Assembly: GCF_963576675.1 (NCBI RefSeq)
Contig: NC_088919.1
Span: 50,490,501 to 50,554,500 of the forward strand
DNA length: 64,000 nt
Reading direction: 5' to 3'
Source of the DNA: Euphorbia lathyris
Lineage: Eukaryota; Streptophyta; Magnoliopsida; Malpighiales; Euphorbiaceae
The notes below the pieces were generated by a model that worked only from the letters and a program-made list of their open reading frames with translations, searched no databases and was not told the DNA's origin. Shown piece after piece: positions 45,654 through 58,879 of this stretch. Both the position numbers and the translations under genes were made by a program. Position 1 is the first letter of the stretch, and every line of letters starts with the position of its first letter.

Positions 45654-47151
45654 TTGATGTGGTTGAGTAACAAACTCCATCGCTATATCTATGTCGTCGG
45701 AACACTTTCGAAAAGCTAGTTTGCTCTTCGCATACATAGCTTTAATCATTAGATAATCTTGGAGGTCCTCCATCACCATGGCCGCACTTTTGAAATGTTT
45801 CCACATTTAGATTGATATTCGTTCGGTGTTTGTCAAGCACTTCAAATGGGTGAGATCGATGGCCTAAAGATTTAATATAAAATGGTTTGTAATGACTGAA
45901 AATTCAACTAATTGAATAAAATTAACTTTGAAATAAGGGATGTTTGATTACCTACTTTTCTCTTTAGGTTTGCTTTTTTACTTTAAAAGAGAGACTTTTA
46001 TGGATTGGGTTAGACATCATTTGTTTGTCTTTTATAGCTGAAAAATCAATCTTTTCAATCGTAACAGTCAATTTCATTGAATTTTCAGTTTCAAATTTAT
46101 TTACCTTATAACCGATTAAATTTAATTTCATTGAATTTTCAAAATTGATTAAATATAGTCAAATATACATCTTACCATTTTTAAGAAAAATGCATTCCAA
46201 AATTTATTACATTATAACTGTCCCAATTTTTCAGTTTTAAAATTGTATTCCATTCTAACCTATTAAAATTCAATTAATTGTTTTATAATGGTTAAAATAC
46301 ATTAATAGCTTCTGAACTTATCTCAAAATGTTGATTGGCCCCCTAAACTTATAAAATGTTTTGTTAACTCCCTCAACTTGCTTAAATTAACCTATTGGCC
46401 ACCTAGATTTGTTTAAAATGAAATATTGGTCTTCTAAACTCGCCTATAGTGATTCATTAGCCTATGAACTTGTTTAAAGTGATATTCATTTCAATTTGTT
46501 TAAATCTATAAAAATAAAGTCAAAACTTAAAAAATAAAGGTCTGATTCGTAATTCTATATCTTTAAAACAAATTAACTTTCTATTTTTTACACCTTTATG
46601 GCGTTTTTATAAGATTTAGAGACTTAATCATTACAGTTTAAGTAAGTTCATGAGCCTAATGAGACACTATGTAAGTGTCGGAGATAATAAAGGTTTTTGA
46701 ACAAATTCAGAAAGCAACTGATGTATTATACCATAACTTTACAAAATGTAAGTCGTCCAGGCTATCTCGAAAAAAAATAATATAATACTCATGTTGATTA
46801 ATAAACACAAAATGGGAACAAGAAAAGAAAGTAAAGAGTAGAATTTGTTCAAATTATACCTACAATGGGATTTGGTTTTAGAATTTGTGTCACATAAAGG
46901 ATGCAGTTTGTAAATAAGAATCACAACTAAGAAGATGTTAATTTTTTCCTCAATACATACAATTAAATTGCATAAGGATGAGACCACATTATGAACAAAT
47001 GAAAAGACAAACCTTTGGGCAATATGTTCAATATCCTCTTTCTGAACGACTTTAGGATCATCGAACCCAACCATATAGTTGTGTAAATCAGCAGACACAA
47101 CATCGGCAATACACTAATTCATGGGAAAGACCATGGAACCACCTGCAGCAC
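45654..47151 (-). pseudogene. Two exon-like remnants of an unidentified gene
   Basis: Minus-strand exon candidate 47014-47151 is bounded by ATAG| and |GTTTGT. It reads GAAGGSMVFPMN, a stop, then CIADVVSADLHNYMVGFDDP and KVVQKEDIEHIAQ. Candidate 45654-45863 is bounded by TTTAG| and |GTGAGT, is exactly 70 codons, and reads AIDLTHLKCLTNTERISI, a stop, then MWKHFKSAAMVMEDLQ and later KLAFRKCSDDIDIAMEF. Both look like real protein with one nonsense codon each. I do not recognise the family and cannot be sure both belong to one gene. AT-rich intron-like DNA lies between, including a degenerate repeat near 46290-46660. Confidence 0.4.
46290..46660. repeat. Degenerate ~43-bp tandem repeat, MITE-like
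   Basis: Words of the form CTAAACTT..TTTAAA..ATTGGCCNCCT recur about every 43 bp over the first 200 bp. The right part holds inverse-looking text (TTTAAGTAAGTTCATGAGCC). This style is known from the ends of non-autonomous DNA transposons in plants. Boundaries are uncertain. Confidence 0.4.
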
Positions 47152-47274
47152 CTATATGAGCAACCCACACAAAGCCAAATCAATCCATAAACTAATATCA
47201 GAAAATTGAGATGTAAGATTAAGAGCCATAGTTCAAATAGCTTCAACAATACAATTGAAAGACGTTTGTAAAAT

Positions 47275-48264
47275 TATAACCGTAGTAGCTTCCTCAATCC
47301 AAAAATAATTCGCATCAAATAGTCGAATTCATTTTCTCGACTCAATTTTCAAATAAATACCACAAGCATAAAATTATACTTCAAATTAATCATTTTATAA
47401 TTAAAATCAAAAGTAAATACTTTAAAGAATCTATTTCAATAAAAAAAAACCATAAGTTTGACAATTTCATCAAATTAAACTCACTCAAATATTATAGAAA
47501 TAGACTTAAATAAAATTTATACCAAATACTTTATCGGACTATTTTCATACATTTTTATTGGACTATTTTCATACATTTTTATCGGACTATTTTTATTTGC
47601 CATTATCACCGGAATAGTTCATGTAATACTGATCAGTTGGACTCGTGACACTGTACTATTTTTAAGTTCCAAACTCTTATACTAATTTTATATTCGATAC
47701 CGTCTCTACTTGGTAAATATCGGCATTGGTCCTTGTATTTATTAATTTTAACTTTTGCTTAAAATATTTTATTCATAAGATTTAAAATAATCGAAATATT
47801 CTTATTAGATTATTTTCGGTCACTGAGATATTAATTTTGAACCGACGTAGTTAATTTGGACCAATTATACATTTAAACTCGTAACACGGCTAAAGGTCTT
47901 AATACGGAATTTTACTTCGATAAATCTAAAGGACAACTAGTCTAAAATTTATATTTTTATATTTTATTAGTAAATTATAGGCTTGATAAATTACTAATCA
48001 CAACCCTATTAAAATTTAACGCAACTACCGAAACCAAACTTACACAAAATCATACCGATAACATTTTAAAAATAATTTGAATCTAAAATACAGTTACCGA
48101 AATATTGTCGCCGAAATACTGTTTTTGGTCGCCGAAATGCCGTTTCTAGTCACCGAGAGGTCGTTGGCATCTAAATATCACCGACATCAAAAGAATTGTA
48201 AAATTAAAAAGATAACCCTATTAATTGAAAATCCATTTAATAGAACCATTTTATTATAGATAAA

Positions 48265-48327
<63 letters not shown>

Positions 48328-49344
48328 AATCATATAGAAATACTAAAACATTTTCTTCTTTATTTTCTTCACGAAACTCCAAGTTGAATTGGCCCATTGA
48401 AGAATAAAAATGAATTTTTGCTAAAGGGAAAATGATTGAATAACCAAAATTTTAAAAACTAATTTTTTTTCTTTTTGATAGGTCAAGTAGCACCTCAAAT
48501 ATAGACTTTTCTAAAGCTTTTTCTTTTTCATTTAAAAGAAACATTTTTTTTTCAAACAAACCTCTCATTTCTCCTATACTTATAATAAAGAAGAAATTAC
48601 ATCAAAAATCATGTTTGAATTTTAATTTATATTTAAGTAATTCCTATATTTGTGTTTTATCATTTCTTATTTTTATTTTTAATTTTGTCAAAATTCAGTT
48701 ATTTTCTTCATTATTCAAAAACCATAATTTTGAAAAAAAAAGAAAGTGGTATACGGATGTAGTAAACAAAATTGAAAAATATGACAAAATAATAAATTAT
48801 TCTTTGAGTACGAGGAAATTATAAATATATACTTGATTCATGACTTTTGTCTAATTCACTCTATAATAAAATAGTTACATAAGTCATATGTAATGTTTTT
48901 CTTTTATTTGAAAATGGACACATGGATTATGAATTGTTGAGATATGGACACATGGCTTTTAAATATTTAATGGTGACATGTATATAGGACATGTGTCTTA
49001 TCACATGTTACTCATAATTTTTTTAATTAATTCATAATTAGATTATAATTAATATTATGGTTATATTAATTGTGTGTTTTAATTGTCCACATGTTACTTA
49101 CTATCACATCTTTAAATTATTTATAGTAAAATAAATTCTAAATTTTAAATTCGTGTATATATAATTTGGGAATTGGTAAAATATCAATTTTGATCCTTTT
49201 AATTTATAACATTTTATAAAACTTTACCCAAAACTTTTAATGTACACCTAAAAACATTAAATTAGAACACAATAGTATACTTAAATTTTATAATTAACTA
49301 ACACTATCTATTTCGAAAATAAAAATTTAGACACGGATGTTACA
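47275..49344 (-). repeat. Array LTR 1, partial
   Basis: Lacks the first roughly 840 bp (plus-strand sense) of the full LTR and starts at TATAACCGTAGTAGC. The junction with single-copy DNA is abrupt. It contains the longest TA microsatellite of the array (48268-48324). Confidence 0.88.
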
Positions 49345-49557
49345 ATTCTACCCACCTTAAAGAATTTCGTCCTCGAAATTCATATCGATTTTTACTTAGG
49401 ACAATTAATCGTTACAATTACTTAATTATGATTTTTTTTCTTCCTAACCCACTATCGAGCTATATAATGTTCAGACTTCTATCCCAAAATTCACATTCGT
49501 AAATCACAATCCACCACTCTAGGTCCGAAGAAAATAACCTAGGCTCTGATACCAAAA
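49345..49557 (-). other. 213-bp internal remnant 1: pol end, PPT and PBS
   Basis: Minus strand: TTTTGGTATCAGAGCCTAGG at the right end is an initiator-Met PBS directly next to the LTR. At the left end ATGAATTTCGAGGACGAAAT, then TCTTTAAGG, encodes MNFEDEIL-stop, the usual tail of plant gypsy pol, followed by the purine tract AAGGTGGG and the 3' LTR. Everything between PBS and pol tail, normally several kilobases, is reduced to about 150 bp. Confidence 0.88.
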
Positions 49558-51382
49558 TGTCACACCCGACCCAAATCGGCTTCGGGTATAAACGAAAAAT
49601 AGGTTAACGGGCATTCGTAAGACAAAAAGGCGAATCGATTTTCTAATAGATAAAAATTTATTTAAACTACCTAAAGTTTTATTTATTATTTGGCTTGGAC
49701 TAGATAATTCTATCGAGCTTCCTACGTATCCCGAACTTCTTTTAATCTTTAAACCAGGAATCAAAGCCACGTAGTTCTACCTATTTTAGGTAGTTCTGAT
49801 AGGCAGTTCTCTTAAGTTATTAACTCATTTTAACTTATTGACACGTTGATTGATTCGCTAATAACTTAATTATATATTTCACTTTATTACTATATAATTT
49901 AATATATATAAATCACTTTATCAAAACGAATCAAATCGAATAACGTTTTATCAAAACGAATCGAATCGAACACCGTTTTATCAAAACGAATAATGTTTCA
50001 TCAAACGCAATCAAATCGAACAACGTTTCATCAAACCGACGCTTTATCAAACCAAATTCGTAATCAAATAAACGTAAAATTATATTTCAAATCATCAAGC
50101 CTTTTCAAAACGTAATACTAAATTTGCGTGTGTGTCCATCCTCGAATTCCACCCGTGTAGCTTATCATAACATCAATCATATCAATAATCGAGATATCTC
50201 ATTCATATCTCACCTTGCCTAACGTTAGGACTACCAGCCGTGCACTCTGGCCATACCGCCTTTAGGTATGGTCTTACAATTCTTACAACTCCTACCCCGG
50301 GCAATCCTAGATGGACAAAACCATTTTATCTTTCAAAATATCACAACATAAAAATCATATTTGATTTCAATTCAAATCTCATAAATAATAATAATAACCG
50401 TAGTAGCTTCCTCAATCCAAAAATAATTCGCATCAAATAGTCGAATTCATTTTCTCGACTCAATTTTCAAATAAATACCACAAGCATAAAATTATACATC
50501 AAATTAATCATTTTATAATTAAAATCAAAAGTAAATACTTTAAAGAATCTATTTCCATAAAAAAAATCATAAGTTTGACAATTTCATCAGATTAAACTCA
50601 CTCAAATATTATAGAAATAGACTTAAATAAAATTTATACCAAATACTTTATCGGACTATTTTTATACATTTTTATTGGACTATTTTCATACATTTTTATC
50701 GGACTATTTTTTATTTGCCATTATCACTGGAATAGTTCATGTAATACTGATCAGTTGGACTCGTGACACTGTACTATTTTTATGTTCCAAACTCTTATAC
50801 TAATTTTATATTCGATACCGTCTCTACTTGGTAAATATCGGCATTGGTCCTTGTATTTATTAATTTTAACTTTTGCTTAAAATATTTTATTCATAAGATT
50901 TAAAATAATCGAAATATTCTTATTAGATTATTTTCGGTCACTGAGATATTAATTTTGAACCGACGTAGTTAATTTGGACCAATTATACATTTAAACTCGT
51001 AACACGGCTAAAGGTCTTAATACAGAATTTTACTTCGATAAATCTAAAGGACAACTAGTCTAAAATTTATATTTTTATATTTTATTAGTAAATTATAGGC
51101 TTGATAAATTACTAATCACAACCCTATTAAAATTTAACGCAACTACCGAAACCAAACTTACACAAAATCATACCGATAACATTTTAAAAATAATTTGAAT
51201 CTAAAATACAGTTACCGAAATATTGTCGCCGAAATACTGTTTTTGGTCGCCGAAATGCCGTTTCTAGTCACCGAGAGGTCGTTGGCATCTAAATATCACC
51301 GACATCAAAAGAATTGTAAAATTAAAAAGATAACCCTATTAATTGAAAATCCATTTAATAGAACCATTTTATTATAGATAAA

Positions 51383-51426
<44 letters not shown>

Positions 51427-52447
51427 GAAAATCATATAGAAATACTAAAACATTTTCTTCTTTATTTTCTTCACGAAACTCCAAGTTGAATTGGCCCATT
51501 GAAGAATAAAAATGAATTTTTGCTAAAGGGAAAATGATTGAATAACCAAAATTTTAAAAACTAATTTTTTTTCTTTTTGATATGTCAAGTAGCACCTCAA
51601 ATATAGACTTTTCTAAAGCTTTTTCTTTTTCATTTAAAAGAAACATTTTTTTTTCAAACAAACCTCTCATTTCTCCTATACTTATAATAAAGAAGAAATT
51701 ACATCAAAAATCATGTTTGAATTTTAATTTATATTTAAGTAATTCCTATATTTGTGTTTTATCATTTCTTATTTTTATTTTTAATTTTGTCAAAATTCAG
51801 TTATTTTCTTCATTATTCAAAAACCATAATTTTGAAAAAAAAAAGAAAGTGGTATACGGATGTAGTAAAAAAAATTGAAAAATATGACAAAATAATAAAT
51901 TATTCTTTGAGTACGAGGAAATTATAAATATATACTTGATTCATGACTTTTGTCTAATTCACTCTATAATAAAATAGTTACATAAGTCATATGTAATGTT
52001 TTTCTTTTATTTGAAAATGGACACATGGATTATGAATTGTTGAGATATGGACACATGGCTTTTAAATATTTAATGGTGACATGTATATAGGACATGTGTC
52101 TTATCACATGTTACTCATAATTTTTTTAATTAATTCATAATTAGATTATAATTAATATTATGGTTATATTAATTGTGTGTTTTAATTGTCCACATGTTAC
52201 TTACTATCACATCTTTAAATTATTTATAGTAAAATAAATTCTAAATTTTAAATTCGTGTATATATAATTTGGGAATTGGTAAAATATCAATTTTGATCCT
52301 TTTAATTTATAACATTTTATAAAACTTTACCCAAAACTTTTAATGTACACCTAAAAACATTAAATTAGAACACAATAGTATACTTAAATTTTATAATTAA
52401 CTAACACTATCTATTTCGAAAATAAAAATTTAGACACGGATGTTACA
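49558..52447 (-). repeat. Array LTR 2, complete (2890 bp)
   Basis: TGTCACACCCG..GGATGTTACA. It contains a roughly 30-bp subrepeat (TTTTATCAAAACGAATCGAA) at about 49916-50053, the conserved hairpin core at about 50115-50360, a roughly 20-bp subrepeat based on GTCGCCGAAATACTGTTT at about 51210-51280, and a TA microsatellite at 51386-51423. Confidence 0.9.
51386..51423. repeat. TA microsatellite in array LTR 2
   Basis: About 38 bp of TA dinucleotides. The same site in the other copies measures about 57 bp (48268-48324), 40 bp (54489-54528) and 53 bp (57594-57646). Confidence 0.9.
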
Positions 52448-52660
52448 ATTCTACCCACCTTAAAGAATTTCGTCCTCGAAATTCATATCGATTTTTACTT
52501 AGGACAATTAATCGTTACAATTACTTAATTATGATTTTTTTTCTTCCTAACCCACTATCGAGCTATATAATGTTCAGACTTCTATCCCAAAATTCACATT
52601 CGTAAATCACAATCCACCACTCTAGGTCCGAAGAAAATAACCTAGGCTCTGATACCAAAA
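52448..52660 (-). other. 213-bp internal remnant 2
   Basis: Same length and content as the first remnant (pol tail, PPT, PBS), with no difference that I noticed. Confidence 0.88.
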
Positions 52661-54485
52661 TGTCACACCCGACCCAAATCGGCTTCGGGTATAAACGAAA
52701 AATAGGTTAACGGGCATTCGTAAGACAAAAAGGCGAATCGATTTTCTAATAGATAAAAATTTATTTAAACTACCTAAAGTTTTATTTATTATTTGGCTTG
52801 GACTAGATAATTCTATCGAGCTTCCTACGTATCCCGAACTTCTTTTAATCTTTAAACCAGGAATCAAAGCCACGTAGTTCTACCTATTTTAGGTAGTTCT
52901 GATAGGCAGTTCTCTTAACTTATTAACTCATTTTAACTTATTGACACGTTGATTGATTCGCTAATAACTTAATTATATATTTCACTTTATTACTATATAA
53001 TTTAATATATATAAATCACTTTATCAAAACGAATCAAATCGAATAACGTTTTATCAAAACGAATCGAATCGAACACCGTTTTATCAAAACGAATAATGTT
53101 TCATCAAACGCAATCAAATCGAACAACGTTTCATCAAACCGACGCTTTATCAAACCAAATTCGTAATCAAATAAACGTAAAATTATATTTCAAATCATCA
53201 AGCCTTTTCAAAACGTAATACTAAATTTGCGTGTGTGTCCATCCTCGAATTCCACCCGTGTAGCTTATCATAACATCAATCATATCAATAATCGAGATAT
53301 CTCATTCATATCTCACCTTGCCTAACGTTAGGACTACCAGCCGTGCACTCTGGCCATACCGCCTTTAGGTATGGTCTTACAATTCTTACAACTCCTACCC
53401 CGGGCAATCCTAGATGGACAAAACCATTTTATCTTTCAAAATATCACAACATAAAAATCATATTTGATTTCAATTCAAATCTCATAAATAATAATAATAA
53501 CCGTAGTAGCTTCCTCAATCCAAAAATAATTCGCATCAAATAGTCGAATTCATTTTCTCGACTCAATTTTCAAATAAATACCACAAGCATAAAATTATAC
53601 ATCAAATTAATCATTTTATAATTAAAATCAAAAGTAAATACTTTAAAGAATCTATTTCCATAAAAAAAATCATAAGTTTGACAATTTCATCAGATTAAAC
53701 TCACTCAAATATTATAGAAATAGACTTAAATAAAATTTATACCAAATACTTTATCGGACTATTTTTATACATTTTTATTGGACTATTTTCATACATTTTT
53801 ATCGGACTATTTTTTATTTGCCATTATCACTGGAATAGTTCATGTAATACTGATCAGTTGGACTCGTGACACTGTACTATTTTTATGTTCCAAACTCTTA
53901 TACTAATTTTATATTCGATACCGTCTCTACTTGGTAAATATCGGCATTGGTCCTTGTATTTATTAATTTTAACTTTTGCTTAAAATATTTTATTCATAAG
54001 ATTTAAAATAATCGAAATATTCTTATTAGATTATTTTCGGTCACTGAGATATTAATTTTGAACCGACGTAGTTAATTTGGACCAATTATACATTTAAACT
54101 CGTAACACGGCTAAAGGTCTTAATACGGAATTTTACTTCGATAAATCTAAAGGACAACTAGTCTAAAATTTATATTTTTATATTTTATTAGTAAATTATA
54201 GGCTTGATAAATTACTAATCACAACCCTATTAAAATTTAACGCAACTACCGAAACCAAACTTACACAAAATCATACCGATAACATTTTAAAAATAATTTG
54301 AATCTAAAATACAGTTACCGAAATATTGTCGCCGAAATACTGTTTTTGGTCGCCGAAATGCCGTTTCTAGTCACCGAGAGGTCGTTGGCATCTAAATATC
54401 ACCGACATCAAAAGAATTGTAAAATTAAAAAGATAACCCTATTAATTGAAAATCCATTTAATAGAACCATTTTATTATAGATAAA

Positions 54486-54531
<46 letters not shown>

Positions 54532-55552
54532 GAAAATCATATAGAAATACTAAAACATTTTCTTCTTTATTTTCTTCACGAAACTCCAAGTTGAATTGGC
54601 CCATTGAAGAATAAAAATGAATTTTTGCTAAAGGGAAAATGATTGAATAACCAAAATTTTAAAAACTAATTTTTTTTCTTTTTGATATGTCAAGTAGCAC
54701 CTCAAATATAGACTTTTCTAAAGCTTTTTCTTTTTCATTTAAAAGAAACATTTTTTTTTCAAACAAACCTCTCATTTCTCCTATACTTATAATAAAGAAG
54801 AAATTACATCAAAAATCATGTTTGAATTTTAATTTATATTTAAGTAATTCCTATATTTGTGTTTTATCATTTCTTATTTTTATTTTTAATTTTGTCAAAA
54901 TTCAGTTATTTTCTTCATTATTCAAAAACCATAATTTTGAAAAAAAAAAGAAAGTGGTATACGGATGTAGTAAAAAAAATTGAAAAATATGACAAAATAA
55001 TAAATTATTCTTTGAGTACGAGGAAATTATAAATATATACTTGATTCATGACTTTTGTCTAATTCACTCTATAATAAAATAGTTACATAAGTCATATGTA
55101 ATGTTTTTCTTTTATTTGAAAATGGACACATGGATTATGAATTGTTGAGATATGGACACATGGCTTTTAAATATTTAATGGTGACATGTATATAGGACAT
55201 GTGTCTTATCACATGTTACTCATAATTTTTTTAATTAATTCATAATTAGATTATAATTAATATTATGGTTATATTAATTGTGTGTTTTAATTGTCCACAT
55301 GTTACTTACTATCACATCTTTAAATTATTTATAGTAAAATAAATTCTAAATTTTAAATTCGTGTATATATAATTTGGGAATTGGTAAAATATCAATTTTG
55401 ATCCTTTTAATTTATAACATTTTATAAAACTTTACCCAAAACTTTTAATGTACACCTAAAAACATTAAATTAGAACACAATAGTATACTTAAATTTTATA
55501 ATTAACTAACACTATCTATTTCGAAAATAAAAATTTAGACACGGATGTTACA
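52661..55552 (-). repeat. Array LTR 3, complete (2892 bp)
   Basis: Near-identical to LTR 2, including a run difference in the A tract near 54943 and a microsatellite of a different length. It shares with LTR 2 the GTAAAAAAAATTG variant where LTR 1 and LTR 4 read GTAAACAAAATTG. Confidence 0.9.
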
Positions 55553-55765
55553 ATTCTACCCACCTTAAAGAATTTCGTCCTCGAAATTCATATCGATTTT
55601 TACTTAGGACAATTAATCGTTACAATTACTTAATTATGATTTTTTTTCTTCCTAACCCACTATCGAGCTATATAATGTTCAGACTTCTATCCCAAAATTC
55701 ACATTCGTAAATCACAATCCACCACTCTAGGTCCGAAGAAAATAACCTAGGCTCTGATACCAAAA
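55553..55765 (-). other. 213-bp internal remnant 3
   Basis: Same length and content as the other internal remnants. Confidence 0.88.
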
Positions 55766-57590
55766 TGTCACACCCGACCCAAATCGGCTTCGGGTATAAA
55801 CGAAAAATAGGTTAACGGGCATTCGTAAGACAAAAAGGCGAATCGATTTTCTAATAGATAAAAATTTATTTAAACTACCTAAAGTTTTATTTATTATTTG
55901 GCTTGGACTAGATAATTCTATCGAGCTTCCTACGTATCCCGAACTTCTTTTAATCTTTAAACCAGGAATCAAAGCCACGTAGTTCTACCTATTTTAGGTA
56001 GTTCTGATAGGCAGTTCTCTTAACTTATTAACTCATTTTAACTTATTGACACGTTGATTGATTCGCTAATAACTTAATTATATATTTCACTTTATTACTA
56101 TATAATTTAATATATATAAATCACTTTATCAAAACGAATCAAATCGAATAACGTTTTATCAAAACGAATCGAATCGAACACCGTTTTATCAAAACGAATA
56201 ATGTTTCATCAAACGCAATCAAATCGAACAACGTTTCATCAAACCGACGCTTTATCAAACCAAATTCGTAATCAAATAAACGTAAAATTATATTTCAAAT
56301 CATCAAGCCTTTTCAAAACGTAATACTAAATTTGCGTGTGTGTCCATCCTCGAATTCCACCCGTGTAGCTTATCATAACATCAATCATATCAATAATCGA
56401 GATATCTCATTCATATCTCACCTTGCCTAACGTTAGGACTACCAGCCGTGCACTCTGGCCATACCGCCTTTAGGTATGGTCTTACAATTCTTACAACTCC
56501 TACCCCGGGCAATCCTAGATGGACAAAACCATTTTATCTTTCAAAATATCACAACATAAAAATCATATTTGATTTCAATTCAAATCTCATAAATAATAAT
56601 AATAACCGTAGTAGCTTCCTCAATCCAAAAATAATTCGCATCAAATAGTCGAATTCATTTTCTCGACTCAATTTTCAAATAAATACCACAAGCATAAAAT
56701 TATACATCAAATTAATCATTTTATAATTAAAATCAAAAGTAAATACTTTAAAGAATCTATTTCCATAAAAAAAATCATAAGTTTGACAATTTCATCGGAT
56801 TAAACTCACTCAAATATTATAGAAATAGACTTAAATAAAATTTATACCAAATACTTTATCGGACTATTTTTATACATTTTTATTGGACTATTTTCATACA
56901 TTTTTATCGGACTATTTTTTATTTGCCATTATCACTGGAATAGTTCATGTAATACTGATCAGTTGGACTCGTGACACTGTACTATTTTTATGTTCCAAAC
57001 TCTTATACTAATTTTATATTCGATACCGTCTCTACTTGGTAAATATCGGCATTGGTCCTTGTATTTATTAATTTTAACTTTTGCTTAAAATATTTTATTC
57101 ATAAGATTTAAAATAATCGAAATATTCTTATTAGATTATTTTCGGTCACTGAGATATTAATTTTGAACCGACGTAGTTAATTTGGACCAATTATACATTT
57201 AAACTCGTAACACGGCTAAAGGTCTTAATACGGAATTTTACTTCGATAAATCTAAAGGACAACTAGTCTAAAATTTATATTTTTATATTTTATTAGTAAA
57301 TTATAGGCTTGATAAATTACTAATCACAACCCTATTAAAATTTAACGCAACTACCGAAACCAAACTTACACAAAATCATACCGATAACATTTTAAAAATA
57401 ATTTGAATCTAAAATACAGTTACCGAAATATTGTCGCCGAAATACTGTTTTTGGTCGCCGAAATGCCGTTTCTAGTCACCGAGAGGTCGTTGGCATCTAA
57501 ATATCACCGACATCAAAAGAATTGTAAAATTAAAAAGATAACCCTATTAATTGAAAATCCATTTAATAGAACCATTTTATTATAGATAAA

Positions 57591-57649
<59 letters not shown>

Positions 57650-58666
57650 AATCATATAGAAATACTAAAACATTTTCTTCTTTATTTTCTTCACGAAACT
57701 CCAAGTTGAATTGGCCCATTGAAGAATAAAAATGAATTTTTGCTAAAGGGAAAATGATTGAATAACCAAAATTTTAAAAACTAATTTTTTTTCTTTTTGA
57801 TATGTCAAGTAGCACCTCAAATATAGACTTTTCTAAAGCTTTTTCTTTTTCATTTAAAAGAAACATTTTTTTTTCAAACAAACCTCTCATTTCTCCTATA
57901 CTTATAATAAAGAAGAAATTACATCAAAAATCATGTTTGAATTTTAATTTATATTTAAGTAATTCCTATATTTGTGTTTTATCATTTCTTATTTTTATTT
58001 TTAATTTTGTCAAAATTCAGTTATTTTCTTCATTATTCAAAAACCATAATTTTGAAAAAAAAAGAAAGTGGTATACGGATGTAGTAAACAAAATTGAAAA
58101 ATATGACAAAATAATAAATTATTCTTTGAGTACGAGGAAATTATAAATATATACTTGATTCATGACTTTTGTCTAATTCACTCTATAATAAAATAGTTAC
58201 ATAAGTCATATGTAATGTTTTTCTTTTATTTGAAAATGGACACATGGATTATGAATTGTTGAGATATGGACACATGGCTTTTAAATATTTAATGGTGACA
58301 TGTATATAGGACATGTGTCTTATCACATGTTACTCATAATTTTTTTAATTAATTCATAATTAGATTATAATTAATATTATGGTTATATTAATTGTGTGTT
58401 TTAATTGTCCACATGTTACTTACTATCACATCTTTAAATTATTTATAGTAAAATAAATTCTAAATTTTAAATTCGTGTATATATAATTTGGGAATTGGTA
58501 AAATATCAATTTTGATCCTTTTAATTTATAACATTTTATAAAACTTTACCCAAAACTTTTAATGTACACCTAAAAACATTAAATTAGAACACAATAGTAT
58601 ACTTAAATTTTATAATTAACTAACACTATCTATTTCGAAAATAAAAATTTAGACACGGATGTTACA
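55766..58666 (-). repeat. Array LTR 4, complete (2901 bp)
   Basis: The 10-bp longer size is explained mostly by the microsatellite. At GTAAACAAAATTG (near 58083) it agrees with LTR 1, not LTR 2 or 3. Confidence 0.9.
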
Positions 58667-58879
58667 ATTCTACCCACCTTAAAGAATTTCGTCCTCGAAA
58701 TTCATATCGATTTTTACTTAGGACAATTAATCGTTACAATTACTTAATTATGATTTTTTTTCTTCCTAACCCACTATCGAGCTATATAATGTTCAGACTT
58801 CTATCCCAAAATTCACATTCGTAAATCACAATCCACCACTCTAGGTCCGAAGAAAATAACCTAGGCTCTGATACCAAAA
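58667..58879 (-). other. 213-bp internal remnant 4
   Basis: Same length and content as the other internal remnants. Confidence 0.88.
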
